This document shows positions 23,756 through 31,972 of a stretch of DNA of 64,000 nt, in pieces (position 1 is the first letter of the stretch; the number at the start of each line of letters is the position of its first letter). Where the stretch lies: NCBI GenBank assembly GCA_018380885.1, contig JAGZSY010000004.1, positions 124,001-188,000 of the forward strand, read 5' to 3'. Made by a program: the position numbers and the translations under genes. This DNA is from Enterocloster asparagiformis (GTDB taxonomy: Bacteria > Bacillota > Clostridia > Lachnospirales > Lachnospiraceae). The notes under the pieces are model-generated. The model was given only the letters and a program-made list of their open reading frames with translations, was not told the origin of the DNA and did not search any database.

Positions 23756-24655
23756 ATGAAACAGAAAATTTCCATGAGAACAAAATGGACGGTACAGGGC
23801 TGGCTGCTCATGCTGCCGTCGCTTATTTTCCTGGTGGGATTTACCGTCTATCCTGTAATCCGCACTCTGATCCAGAGCTTTATGAAAACCAGCAACAACG
23901 CAAAAACGCCCGCGGAATTTATCGGCTTTAAGAATTATGTCAATGTTTTCCGGGACCCCGTCTTTGCCATTGTCATTAAAAACACGCTGAAATTCTCCCT
24001 GATCGTGATCCCGCTGGGGCTGGTGATCGGCTTTCTGCTGGCCACCCTGGTGAGCAAGAATATCAAGGGAATCGGCGTGGCCAGGGCCCTCATATTTTAC
24101 CCCAACGTGGCGCCGGTGGTGGGCTTTGCCACCATCTGGACCTTTCTGTTCACCCCCAACATCGGTGTGATCAGCCATGTGATGAAAGCCCTCTCCATGA
24201 AGCCGGTGGATTTCCTGAACAATCCCAAGACCGCACTGTACGCCATCATGGCGGTTTACCTGTGGCGGGAGGCCAGCTACATGATGATTTTTTATATCTC
24301 CGGCCTTCAGAACATTTCCCAGGAGTACTATGAGGCAGCCTATCTGGACGGCGCCTCGGGTTGGGATATCATGCGCAAAATTACCATCCCCCTGGTGCAG
24401 CCCACCACCCTGTTCGTGCTGACCATCACTATGGCGGACGCCTTCAAGATGGTGGACCTGATCATGGTTATGACCACCAAGGGCGGACCCAACAACAGCA
24501 CCAACCTGCTGATGAACCACATCTACCAGACCGCCTTCTCCTACTGGGATACCGGCCAGGCGTCCGTGCTGACCATCTGCATGCTGGGCTTTATGATGGT
24601 GGTGGCCCTGGTGCAGTTCACGACCATGGACAAGCGCGCATACTACGAAAACTAA
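23756..24655 (+). CDS. Sugar ABC transporter permease (UgpA/MalF type)
   Basis: A 299-residue permease with six predicted membrane helices (first one LLMLPSLIFLVGFTVYPVIRTL). The EAA loop that contacts the ATPase is visible as YEAAYLDGASGWDIMRKITIPL near residue 195. The start is the ATG at 23756 with AGAGGTGAG upstream; a TTG three bases earlier is less likely. It is followed after 10 bases by the partner permease. Confidence 0.93.
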   Translation: MKQKISMRTKWTVQGWLLMLPSLIFLVGFTVYPVIRTLIQSFMKTSNNAKTPAEFIGFKNYVNVFRDPVFAIVIKNTLKFSLIVIPLGLVIGFLLATLVSKNIKGIGVARALIFYPNVAPVVGFATIWTFLFTPNIGVISHVMKALSMKPVDFLNNPKTALYAIMAVYLWREASYMMIFYISGLQNISQEYYEAAYLDGASGWDIMRKITIPLVQPTTLFVLTITMADAFKMVDLIMVMTTKGGPNNSTNLLMNHIYQTAFSYWDTGQASVLTICMLGFMMVVALVQFTTMDKRAYYEN

Positions 24656-24665
24656 GGAGGCCTTT

Positions 24666-25478
24666 ATGAAAACGAAAATGAGCCCCATCAAATACATACT
24701 TCTGGCAGTCCTTTGCTTTCTCTGGGCGTTCCCGCTTCTGTGGGCCGTGGTGACGGCGTTCCGGCCAGGAAATATGGCCACCAGCTTTTCGCTGGAGCCC
24801 CGCTTTACACTGGATAATATCCGCGAGGTGTTCGGCGCCGCCCCCTTTGTGAAATACGGTTTGAACACGGTGGTCATCGTGTTCGGGATCCTGGGGGTCC
24901 AGTTGGTCACCGTCACCCTGGGCGCCTACGCCCTGGCGCGAGTGGATTTCGCGGGCAAGGGCCTGGCCATGGCGCTGATCATGATGCAGATCATTATTCC
25001 CGCCGATATCCTGATCCTGCCCAATTACCAGACCTTAAAGGCCATGGACCTGATCGATTCCCGGCTGGGGGTTATGGTGCCCTATTTTGCCTCCTCCATG
25101 GGCCTGCTTCTCCTGCGGCAGGCGTTTAAGAGCGTGCCCTCCGCCATTGTGGACGCGGCCCGCATGGACGGGGCCACGGTTTTGCAGACTCTGCGCTATA
25201 TCTTCATTCCGTGCAGCAAGGCGGCGTATATTTCCTTTGCCATCTGCTCCATCAGCACCCACTGGAATAACTTCCTCTGGCCCATGATCGTGATCAACTC
25301 CCCGGAGAAGCGCCCTCTGACCATGGGGCTGGTGCTGTTCGCCAAGGCCAACGATTCGGGGCCCATGTGGGCGCTGGTGACCTCGGCCACGCTGCTGGTC
25401 ATGTTTCCGCTGTTTATCATGTTCTGCATTTTCCAGAAGCAGTTCGTGTCCAGCTTTGTGACGTCTGGAATTAAATAA
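24666..25478 (+). CDS. Sugar ABC transporter permease (UgpE/MalG type)
   Basis: A 270-residue partner permease with six helices and the EAA loop VDAARMDGATVLQTLRYIFIP near residue 165. AAGGAGG lies before the ATG. With the upstream permease it forms the membrane channel of the importer. It is the last gene of the operon and is followed by a strong terminator. Confidence 0.93.
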   Translation: MKTKMSPIKYILLAVLCFLWAFPLLWAVVTAFRPGNMATSFSLEPRFTLDNIREVFGAAPFVKYGLNTVVIVFGILGVQLVTVTLGAYALARVDFAGKGLAMALIMMQIIIPADILILPNYQTLKAMDLIDSRLGVMVPYFASSMGLLLLRQAFKSVPSAIVDAARMDGATVLQTLRYIFIPCSKAAYISFAICSISTHWNNFLWPMIVINSPEKRPLTMGLVLFAKANDSGPMWALVTSATLLVMFPLFIMFCIFQKQFVSSFVTSGIK

Positions 25479-25498
25479 CATTGTGTGATACAGGGACA

Positions 25499-25528
25499 AA
25501 AAATCCGGGAACAGCATCCCGGATTTTT
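25499..25528 (+). terminator. Intrinsic terminator of the sugar-uptake operon
   Basis: AAAAATCCGGGA (25499-25510), loop ACAGCA, TCCCGGATTTTT (25517-25528). The A/T-flanked stem could work in both directions. Confidence 0.9.
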
Positions 25529-25628
25529 GGCGTACATGGCCCCGGACAGCGGCCCGCGGGCCGGGAAAGCCCATTTCTCCCGGTTGTAACAGAATTTCCC
25601 ACTATTTCTCATGAAAAAAGTAAGGAAA

Positions 25629-25681
25629 ATCACAGCATCTTGTGATAGAATGTTAATTAATGTGAATATAACATTTAACAT
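25629..25681. promoter_or_regulatory. Two inverted repeats upstream of the response regulator
   Basis: ATCACA/TGTGAT (25629-25634 and 25641-25646) and ATGTTAA/TTAACAT (25650-25656 and 25675-25681) lie within the 70 bases before the response regulator. They are candidate binding sites, perhaps for the regulator itself. No convincing -35/-10 pair was found. Confidence 0.4.
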
Positions 25682-25696
25682 AAGAGGAGGAGCGAC

Positions 25697-26401
25697 ATGC
25701 CCGATATTAACATTCTGGTAGTTGACGATGAGAAAGAAATCGCGGATCTGATTGAAATCTATCTGGTGAGCGATGGCTATAAAGTATTTAAGGCTGAGAA
25801 CGCGGCAAAAGGCCTGGAGATTCTGGAGAAGGAGGAGATTCATCTGGTGCTGCTGGACATCATGATGCCCGGCATGAACGGACTGGAGATGTGCAAGAAG
25901 ATCCGGGAGTCCAACAACATCCCGATTATCATGCTCAGCGCCAAGTCCACGGACCTGGATAAGATACTGGGCCTGGGCACCGGAGCCGACGACTATGTGG
26001 TGAAGCCCTTCAACCCCCTGGAGCTCACCGCCCGGGTCAAATCCCAGCTGCGCCGCTACACCCAGTTAAACCCCAACAGCGGCTCCCGGGAGCAGGTGAA
26101 CAATGAGATTACCATCAAGGGCATGGTGATCAACAAGGACAACCACAAGGTGATTGTGGACGACGAGGAGATCAAGCTCACGCCCATCGAGTTCGACATC
26201 CTCTATCTCCTGGCCTCCAACCCCGGCAGGGTGTTCAGCACGGACGAGATTTTCGAGAAGGTGTGGAATGAAAAGGTATATGAGGCCAACAATACCGTTA
26301 TGGTACATATCAGAAGGCTGAGAGGCAAGCTGAAGGAGGACACCAGACAGAGCAAAATCATTACCACGGTATGGGGAGTAGGATACAAAATTGAAAAGTG
26401 A
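25697..26401 (+). CDS. OmpR-family response regulator (VanR-like)
   Basis: A 234-residue regulator. The receiver domain (1-120) has the acidic pair VVDDEKE, the phospho-acceptor Asp in LVLLDIMMPGMNG at about 53 and the conserved Lys in YVVKPFNPLE. The C-terminal winged helix spans about 135-234 (ITIKGMVINKDNHKVIVDDEEIKLTPIEFDIL shape, then VMVHIRRLRGKL). GAGGAGG precedes the ATG. It overlaps the sensor kinase gene and starts an apparent 10-kb operon of membrane genes, which it probably controls. Confidence 0.93.
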   Translation: MPDINILVVDDEKEIADLIEIYLVSDGYKVFKAENAAKGLEILEKEEIHLVLLDIMMPGMNGLEMCKKIRESNNIPIIMLSAKSTDLDKILGLGTGADDYVVKPFNPLELTARVKSQLRRYTQLNPNSGSREQVNNEITIKGMVINKDNHKVIVDDEEIKLTPIEFDILYLLASNPGRVFSTDEIFEKVWNEKVYEANNTVMVHIRRLRGKLKEDTRQSKIITTVWGVGYKIEK

Positions 26402-27527
26402 TATGAGCAGGCGTTACCACACCCGTGTGGTGACCAATATCGTTTACAGCGCGATTATCACCTGTCTGGTAGAAGTGTTCGTGGTGGCGAATATGACGAT
26501 GATCGCCCGTTACATGGAGGACGCCGGGAAGCTAAACCGCCTGGCGGAGCTGCTTTTGTCCATGAACGCGGCGGTGGTGCTGGTCTACGTGGTGAGCGGG
26601 ATCCTGCTCTTTTCCGTGACCTTTCTGCTTTTGCAGGAGCCCTCGATCCGTTACATCAGCCATATCTCGGATGCCATTCAGAATATTTCCGAGGGTGATT
26701 TGAACACGACCGTCGATGTGATCGGAGACGACGAGTTCTCCAGCATGGCGGCCAATTTAAACAAGATGGCCGAGGATATCCGGCAGCTGATGGAGAAGGA
26801 GCGGGAGAGCGAGCGTACCAAGAATGAGCTGATCACCAATGTGGCCCACGACCTGAGAACGCCCCTGACCTCCATCATTGGATATCTGGAGCTGCTGGCC
26901 GGAAATTCTCTGATCGATCCGGAGATGCAGCACAAGTACATAGAGATCGCTTACGGCAAGTCCAAACGCCTGGAAAAGCTGATCGAGGACCTGTTCGGAT
27001 TTACCAAGCTGAACTACGGCAAGATGTCCATGCACGTGGCCCAGCTGGATATCGTAAAGCTGCTGGGGCAGCTTCTGGAGGAGGCTTACCCCAACTTTGC
27101 GGAGAAGAATCTGTCCTATGATTTGCAGAGCAATGTGCCGGCCAAGATGATTTCCGCGGACGGGAATTTGCTGGCCAGGCTGTTCGACAACCTGATCGGA
27201 AATGCCATCAAGTACGGGGCGGACGGCAAGCGGGTTCTGGTGCAGATTTTTGCTGGCGAGGAAGTGGTGACGGTCTCTGTGACAAACTACGGGTATGTGA
27301 TCCCGCCGGATGAGCTTCCGCTCATCTTCAACAAGTTTTACCGTGTGGAGCGGTCCAGATCCAGCAGCACCGGGGGAACCGGGCTGGGGCTGGCCATTGC
27401 CAAGGAGATCGTGGATATGCACGGCGGAACCATCGGGGTGACCAGCGATCTGAACGGAACCGTATTTACTGTGAAGCTGCAGGTTCATTTTGATATAAAT
27501 AAAGAGAATTTTGGAACGATTAGCTGA
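26391..27527 (+). CDS. Sensor histidine kinase (VanS-like)
   Basis: A 378-residue kinase with two close membrane helices (about 13-35 and 58-80) and only a short external loop of about 20 residues, so it senses within or near the membrane rather than through a large outside domain. HAMP follows, then the HisKA box NVAHDLRTPLTSIIGYLELL with phospho-acceptor His153, the N-box DNLIGNAIKYG and the ATP lid GGTGLGLAIAKEIVDMHGG. The start may be TTG 26391, which overlaps the regulator stop by 11 bases, or ATG 26403. A long hairpin follows its stop codon. Confidence 0.92.
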   Translation: MKSDMSRRYHTRVVTNIVYSAIITCLVEVFVVANMTMIARYMEDAGKLNRLAELLLSMNAAVVLVYVVSGILLFSVTFLLLQEPSIRYISHISDAIQNISEGDLNTTVDVIGDDEFSSMAANLNKMAEDIRQLMEKERESERTKNELITNVAHDLRTPLTSIIGYLELLAGNSLIDPEMQHKYIEIAYGKSKRLEKLIEDLFGFTKLNYGKMSMHVAQLDIVKLLGQLLEEAYPNFAEKNLSYDLQSNVPAKMISADGNLLARLFDNLIGNAIKYGADGKRVLVQIFAGEEVVTVSVTNYGYVIPPDELPLIFNKFYRVERSRSSSTGGTGLGLAIAKEIVDMHGGTIGVTSDLNGTVFTVKLQVHFDINKENFGTIS

Positions 27528-27577
27528 TTGTTGCTCCGGGGATGCAAAGATGTATCCCGGACGCATTCAGCTAATCG
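27517..27577 (+). other. 61-nt hairpin between the kinase and the ABC exporter genes
   Basis: CGATTAGCTGA (27517-27527) is exactly complementary to TCAGCTAATCG (27567-27577); inside, TCCGGGGAT pairs with ATCCCGGA with one bulged G. The left arm contains the kinase stop codon and the right arm ends 20 bases before the next start. No T-run follows. It is a candidate attenuator, processing site or protein-bound RNA element. Confidence 0.7.
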
Positions 27578-27596
27578 CGTTATGGGAGAACATGAA

Positions 27597-30089
27597 ATGA
27601 TGGGAAAATTTCGGACTTTGTCGCAGCGCGCGCGCATCCGGGCCGCCGGTATTCTGGCAGGCCTGCTTTTGTGCATCCTGGCAGCGGATCCGGTACTGGC
27701 GCAGACCGCCGGAGCGGCGGAGGGCCAGGGGGCGGGGCAGCTCCAGCTGGATGTGGTTTACGGCTATCAGGGAACGGCCAGGAGCGGGCGCTTCCTGCCC
27801 CTGAACATCCGCATCGAAAATCCGCAGAGCACGGCGTTTACGGGGACCCTCACAGTGCTGACCATGGAATCGGACTACGAGCTGTACCGGTACGAGTATC
27901 CGGTGAGCCTGGAGGCGGGTGAGCACTATGTGAAGGACATGAGTATTTCCCTGGGCGCGCGTATCGACCAGATGTATGTGAAGGTTATGGACCAGGAGGG
28001 GCGCGAGGTGGCCAGCAAACGCCTGAAGCTGAGCGTGAGCATGGAGACCGCGGAGCTGTTCGTGGGCGTTTTAAGCGACACGCCGGATCGCCTTCAATAT
28101 CTGAACGGCGTGGGCATCAACTACAGTACCCTGCGCACCCGGACCATTGAAATGTCGGCGCGGACCCTGCCTTCCCGGGAGATGGAGCTGGACCAGCTGG
28201 ATGTGCTGCTGATCTCCAATTTTGATACCGGCACGCTGAGCGGGGATCAGGTGAAGGCGGTCTGGGAGTGGGTCGCAAAGGGCGGCGTGCTTTTGCTGGG
28301 AACTGGTGAGCGGGCCGGTGACGTGATGAAAGCCTTCGGCGAGGACCTGCTGCTGGGGCCGCTGCCCATGGCGGAGCAGCAGGAGATTAATATGGGCGTG
28401 GAGTTTGCCAAGGACAGCCCCAAGGGGGCGACCATTCCCCTGGAGTGCACGGATATCTACATGGTGGGCGCCAGCGAGGTGCTCTCCAGCGACGAGCTCT
28501 CGGTGCTGACCTGCGTTCCGGTGGACAACGGGCTGGTGGGGGCGGCGATCTTCGACTTTGTGGACATAGAGGCGTTCTGCCAGGAAAATACGCCTTATGT
28601 GGACAACTTATTTTCCTCGCTTCTGGGGGAGGACAGGATCAACTATCTGATCAGCTCGTCGGACGGGACCAGCTCCAGCCAGTACTGGTCGGTCCAGAGC
28701 CTGATCAACACCGGCGATATCAACCGTTTGCCTAAGGTGGGGCTTTACACCGTGGCGGCGGTGGCTTACGTGGCTCTGGTCGGCCCGGGCCTGTACTTTT
28801 TCTTAAAACAGCGGGGGCTGCGCAGATATTATCCCAGGTCGGTGCTCCTGTTGTCCCTGTGCTGTACGGGAATGGTGTATTTCATGGGCGTTACCACCCG
28901 GTTCCACGGGCCGTTCTTCACCTACGCAACCATCCGGGACATGGACGAGGACAACATCGCGGAGACCACGTTTATCAACATGCGGGCGCCGTACAACAAA
29001 CCGTATTCCGTGGAGCTGGATCCCTCGTACCTGGTGCATCCCATCACGCGCAGCGCGTACTACGATGCCTACTACGGGAACATGTCCGTGCCCAAATTTA
29101 CCGGCACCGAGGAGCCGGCCGTCAACCTGCGGTTCGACGACACGGCCACCCGGGTCAGCGCCAGGAATGTGGGCGCGTTTGCGCCGCTGTATTTCCAGAT
29201 GGAGCGGAAGACCGGAAATCCGGAGAAAGCGGGATTTACCGGCGAGCTCAGCTGCTTTGACGGGGTGATCTCCGGCACCCTGACCAACGGCTACGATCAT
29301 CCGGTGGACGATGTGGCGATTCTGATGTACAATCAGATGGTGATGGTGGGGCACATGGAGGCCGGCCAGACGGTGGAGTTGGAGAATCAGGAAGTGGTGT
29401 TCGGCAGCATGAACTCAGGCTACCCAATGGCGGAGCAGATCACCGGCGCTTCCCGGTACCGGGAGGGGGACCTAAACGACGCGGAGTACGTCCATGCGCT
29501 GGAGCGCACCAATCTTCTGACCTTCTATATGGGAAATTATATGACCGGCTATCACTCCGAGGCGCGGGTGGTGGGCTTCAGCCAGGACCGCCAGGGCGGC
29601 AGCTTTCTGGCGAAGAAGGGATATGAGACGTACGGCTCCACGCTGATCACCTCCTCGGTGAAGGTGGATTACGAGCGGGACGGACTGGTTTACCGCTCCG
29701 GGCTCCAGAAGAACCCCAACGTGCTCAGCGGAGAGTATTACGCCAGAAACAACACCATGTACGGCGTGACGCCTCTGATCCTGGAGTATTACCTGGGCAA
29801 CGACACCGAGGTGGAGCGGGTGGATTTCCATCAGCTGTCCGACAAGATGATCCAGAGCCTGCGCTACAATTACACGGTGCCCTTTGTGGGCAATATGTAT
29901 TTCTACAATTATGACACCGGCAACTACGATCCCATGGATCTGAGCCTGGAGGAGTACGATCTGAAGGCCCTGGGGCCGTACCTGTCGCCGGGCAATACGC
30001 TGACGGTGAAGTACGTGTACACCAACCCGGAGGATTACAGCTGGAACATTGTACTGCCCATACTGACAGTGATAGGGAGGAACAAATAA
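27597..30089 (+). CDS. Large extracytoplasmic membrane protein of an ABC-2 exporter operon
   Basis: A protein of about 830 residues from the ATG at 27597 (GGGAGAA six bases upstream). A signal peptide is present (basic start, then AAGILAGLLLCILAADPVLA). Residues about 40-370 form an extracytoplasmic beta-rich domain followed by a Rossmann-like part (LDVLLISNFDTGTLSGDQVKAV, WVAKGGVLLLGTGERAG) reminiscent of glutamine-amidotransferase-like folds without their catalytic Cys. Two membrane helices lie at about 380-400 and 412-430, and about 400 more residues follow. It ends one base into the ABC ATPase gene. I do not recognise a named family; it is probably an accessory subunit of the exporter. 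Confidence 0.65.
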   Translation: MMGKFRTLSQRARIRAAGILAGLLLCILAADPVLAQTAGAAEGQGAGQLQLDVVYGYQGTARSGRFLPLNIRIENPQSTAFTGTLTVLTMESDYELYRYEYPVSLEAGEHYVKDMSISLGARIDQMYVKVMDQEGREVASKRLKLSVSMETAELFVGVLSDTPDRLQYLNGVGINYSTLRTRTIEMSARTLPSREMELDQLDVLLISNFDTGTLSGDQVKAVWEWVAKGGVLLLGTGERAGDVMKAFGEDLLLGPLPMAEQQEINMGVEFAKDSPKGATIPLECTDIYMVGASEVLSSDELSVLTCVPVDNGLVGAAIFDFVDIEAFCQENTPYVDNLFSSLLGEDRINYLISSSDGTSSSQYWSVQSLINTGDINRLPKVGLYTVAAVAYVALVGPGLYFFLKQRGLRRYYPRSVLLLSLCCTGMVYFMGVTTRFHGPFFTYATIRDMDEDNIAETTFINMRAPYNKPYSVELDPSYLVHPITRSAYYDAYYGNMSVPKFTGTEEPAVNLRFDDTATRVSARNVGAFAPLYFQMERKTGNPEKAGFTGELSCFDGVISGTLTNGYDHPVDDVAILMYNQMVMVGHMEAGQTVELENQEVVFGSMNSGYPMAEQITGASRYREGDLNDAEYVHALERTNLLTFYMGNYMTGYHSEARVVGFSQDRQGGSFLAKKGYETYGSTLITSSVKVDYERDGLVYRSGLQKNPNVLSGEYYARNNTMYGVTPLILEYYLGNDTEVERVDFHQLSDKMIQSLRYNYTVPFVGNMYFYNYDTGNYDPMDLSLEEYDLKALGPYLSPGNTLTVKYVYTNPEDYSWNIVLPILTVIGRNK

Positions 30090-31051
30090 TGCTGGAGATC
30101 AGGGACCTGCACAAAATTTACGGAAAGTACCACGCCCTGAACGGCTTAAACATGACGGTCCGCGACGGAGCCCTGTACGGCTTCGTGGGCCCCAACGGAG
30201 CGGGAAAGACCACCACGATCAAGATCATGGCCGGACTTTTGGGCGCGGACGGGGGCAGCGTGATGATCGGAGGGGAGGACGGCCTCAGTTCCCCCGCAAA
30301 GCTCAAGAAAATGATCGGATATGTGCCGGATTTCTTCGGCGTGTACGACAATCTGACCGTGTCCGAGTATATGGAGTTTTTTGCCTCCTGCTACAACATC
30401 GACGGTCTGGTGGCCCGCAAGCGGTACACGGCCCTGCTGGAGCAGGTGGGGCTGGAGGACCGGCTGGATTTCTACGTGGACGGCCTCTCCCGGGGCATGA
30501 AGCAGCGGCTGTGCCTGGCCCGGGCGCTGATCCATGATCCGGAGATTCTGATCCTCGACGAGCCCACCTCCGGGCTGGACCCCAGGACGAGGTTTGAGTT
30601 CAAGGAGATTTTAAAGGAGCTTCAGGAGTCGGGGCGGACCATTTTCATCAGCTCCCACGTGCTCTCCGAGCTGTCGGAGCTGTGCACGGATATCGGCATC
30701 CTGGATCAGGGCAGGCTGGTGCTGGAGGGAAATATCCAGGACATCCTGGCCAGGGTAAACGCCTCCAACCCGCTGGTGATTGCGGTTTACAGCAATAGGG
30801 AGCAGGCGCTGGCAGTGCTCAAGAGCCATCCCTGCGTGCAGACCATCTCCTTGCGGGAAAATGAAATCTGCGTCCGGTTTATGGGCGATAAACAGGACGA
30901 GGCCATGCTGCTTCAGCAGCTGATCGACGCGGATGTGCTGGTCAATGGCTTTGTCCGCGAGACAGGAAGCCTGGAATCCGTCTTTATGCAGCTGACGGAA
31001 CGGGAGGAAGAGAGGTCGGTGTTGTCCTATGAAGCAGAATCCGGTTTATAA
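30089..31051 (+). CDS. ABC transporter ATP-binding protein (ABC-2 exporter type)
   Basis: A 320-residue ATPase with Walker A GPNGAGKT at 34-41, the signature LSRGMKQRLCLARAL, Walker B ILILDEPTSGLDP and the switch His in ISSHVLSEL. The Arg in the signature (S-R-G instead of S-G-G) is common in exporters of the CcmA/NatA group. The C-terminal about 100 residues form the extension typical of this group. Its start overlaps the upstream stop and its end overlaps the permease gene by 23 bases. Confidence 0.92.
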   Translation: MLEIRDLHKIYGKYHALNGLNMTVRDGALYGFVGPNGAGKTTTIKIMAGLLGADGGSVMIGGEDGLSSPAKLKKMIGYVPDFFGVYDNLTVSEYMEFFASCYNIDGLVARKRYTALLEQVGLEDRLDFYVDGLSRGMKQRLCLARALIHDPEILILDEPTSGLDPRTRFEFKEILKELQESGRTIFISSHVLSELSELCTDIGILDQGRLVLEGNIQDILARVNASNPLVIAVYSNREQALAVLKSHPCVQTISLRENEICVRFMGDKQDEAMLLQQLIDADVLVNGFVRETGSLESVFMQLTEREEERSVLSYEAESGL

Positions 31052-31943
31052 GCGGGAGTCCAGGGTCAATTCCCGAAGCCTGCGCCTGCCGCTGATCCTG
31101 ACCGTGTTCAACGGCATCCTCTGCGCGGTGGCGCTGATGAATATGTATTCCGTGGTCTCCCAGGTCAAGGCCACCGCCACCATCCAGTACAGCAGCTTTA
31201 TGGAAATGTATGAGTTTGTGGCCACCATTGAGTTTATTCTGCTGACCTTTATCGTGCCGGCGGTGACGGCTTCCAGCATCAGCGGCGAGCGTGAGCGCCA
31301 GACCTTGGAGCTCATGCTGACCACCCAGATGACGCCGGCGCAGATTGTGAACGGAAAGCTTATCAGCGCGCTCAGCACGCTGATGCTGCTGATTATTTCC
31401 AGCTTTCCGGCGATTATGATGGTGTTTGTGTTCGGCGGGATCACCGCCATGGATATGGTGGCCCTGCTGCTCTGCTACACGGCTGTGGCCCTGTTTGCCG
31501 GCAGCCTGGGAATCTGTTTTTCCGCGGCCTTCAAGCGCTCCACCTTGTCCACTGTGCTGACCTACGGCGTACTGGTGACCATAGTGGGCGGAACGTATTT
31601 TGTCAACCGGTTTGTCCTGGGGCTTTCCGCCGGCCGCATCAACAGCTATGCCATCAGCTACGGCATCGGCAGGGCGCAGCAGCAGCCCACGTCCGGCAGC
31701 TTTATCTATCTGCTCCTGATCAACCCGGCGGCCACATTTTACGCCATTATCAGCGGACAGGCGGGCAGCGGAAGCGGCGTCGACAAGCTGTGCAGGGCCT
31801 TTGGCATCGTCCAGAAAAGCTGGGTGATTGAGAACTGGGTGTTGATCAGCATCGTGTTACAGCTGGCGGTGGCGGGCTGCCTTCTGGCGCTTGCCATACG
31901 GTTCGTCAATCCGATCAGGCGCAAGCGGAAAAATCATGGATAA
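31029..31943 (+). CDS. ABC-2 type permease
   Basis: A 304-residue permease with about six membrane helices. The stretch ITASSISGERERQTLELMLTTQMTP (here VTASSISGERERQTLELM) is the coupling region typical of ABC-2 permeases such as GldF or the Cu-processing NosY group. It pairs with the ATPase encoded upstream and with the large extracytoplasmic protein. The substrate is unknown; export of a peptide, lipid or toxic compound would be typical. Confidence 0.88.
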   Translation: MKQNPVYKRESRVNSRSLRLPLILTVFNGILCAVALMNMYSVVSQVKATATIQYSSFMEMYEFVATIEFILLTFIVPAVTASSISGERERQTLELMLTTQMTPAQIVNGKLISALSTLMLLIISSFPAIMMVFVFGGITAMDMVALLLCYTAVALFAGSLGICFSAAFKRSTLSTVLTYGVLVTIVGGTYFVNRFVLGLSAGRINSYAISYGIGRAQQQPTSGSFIYLLLINPAATFYAIISGQAGSGSGVDKLCRAFGIVQKSWVIENWVLISIVLQLAVAGCLLALAIRFVNPIRRKRKNHG

Positions 31944-31972
31944 GCGATTATTTTGAAAGGGGATCATAGATT

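Noticed and set aside
23750..24916. 388-codon minus-strand open frame opposite the sugar permease
   Set aside because: Antisense of two well-supported permease genes, with a His/Gly-rich composition typical of such shadows.
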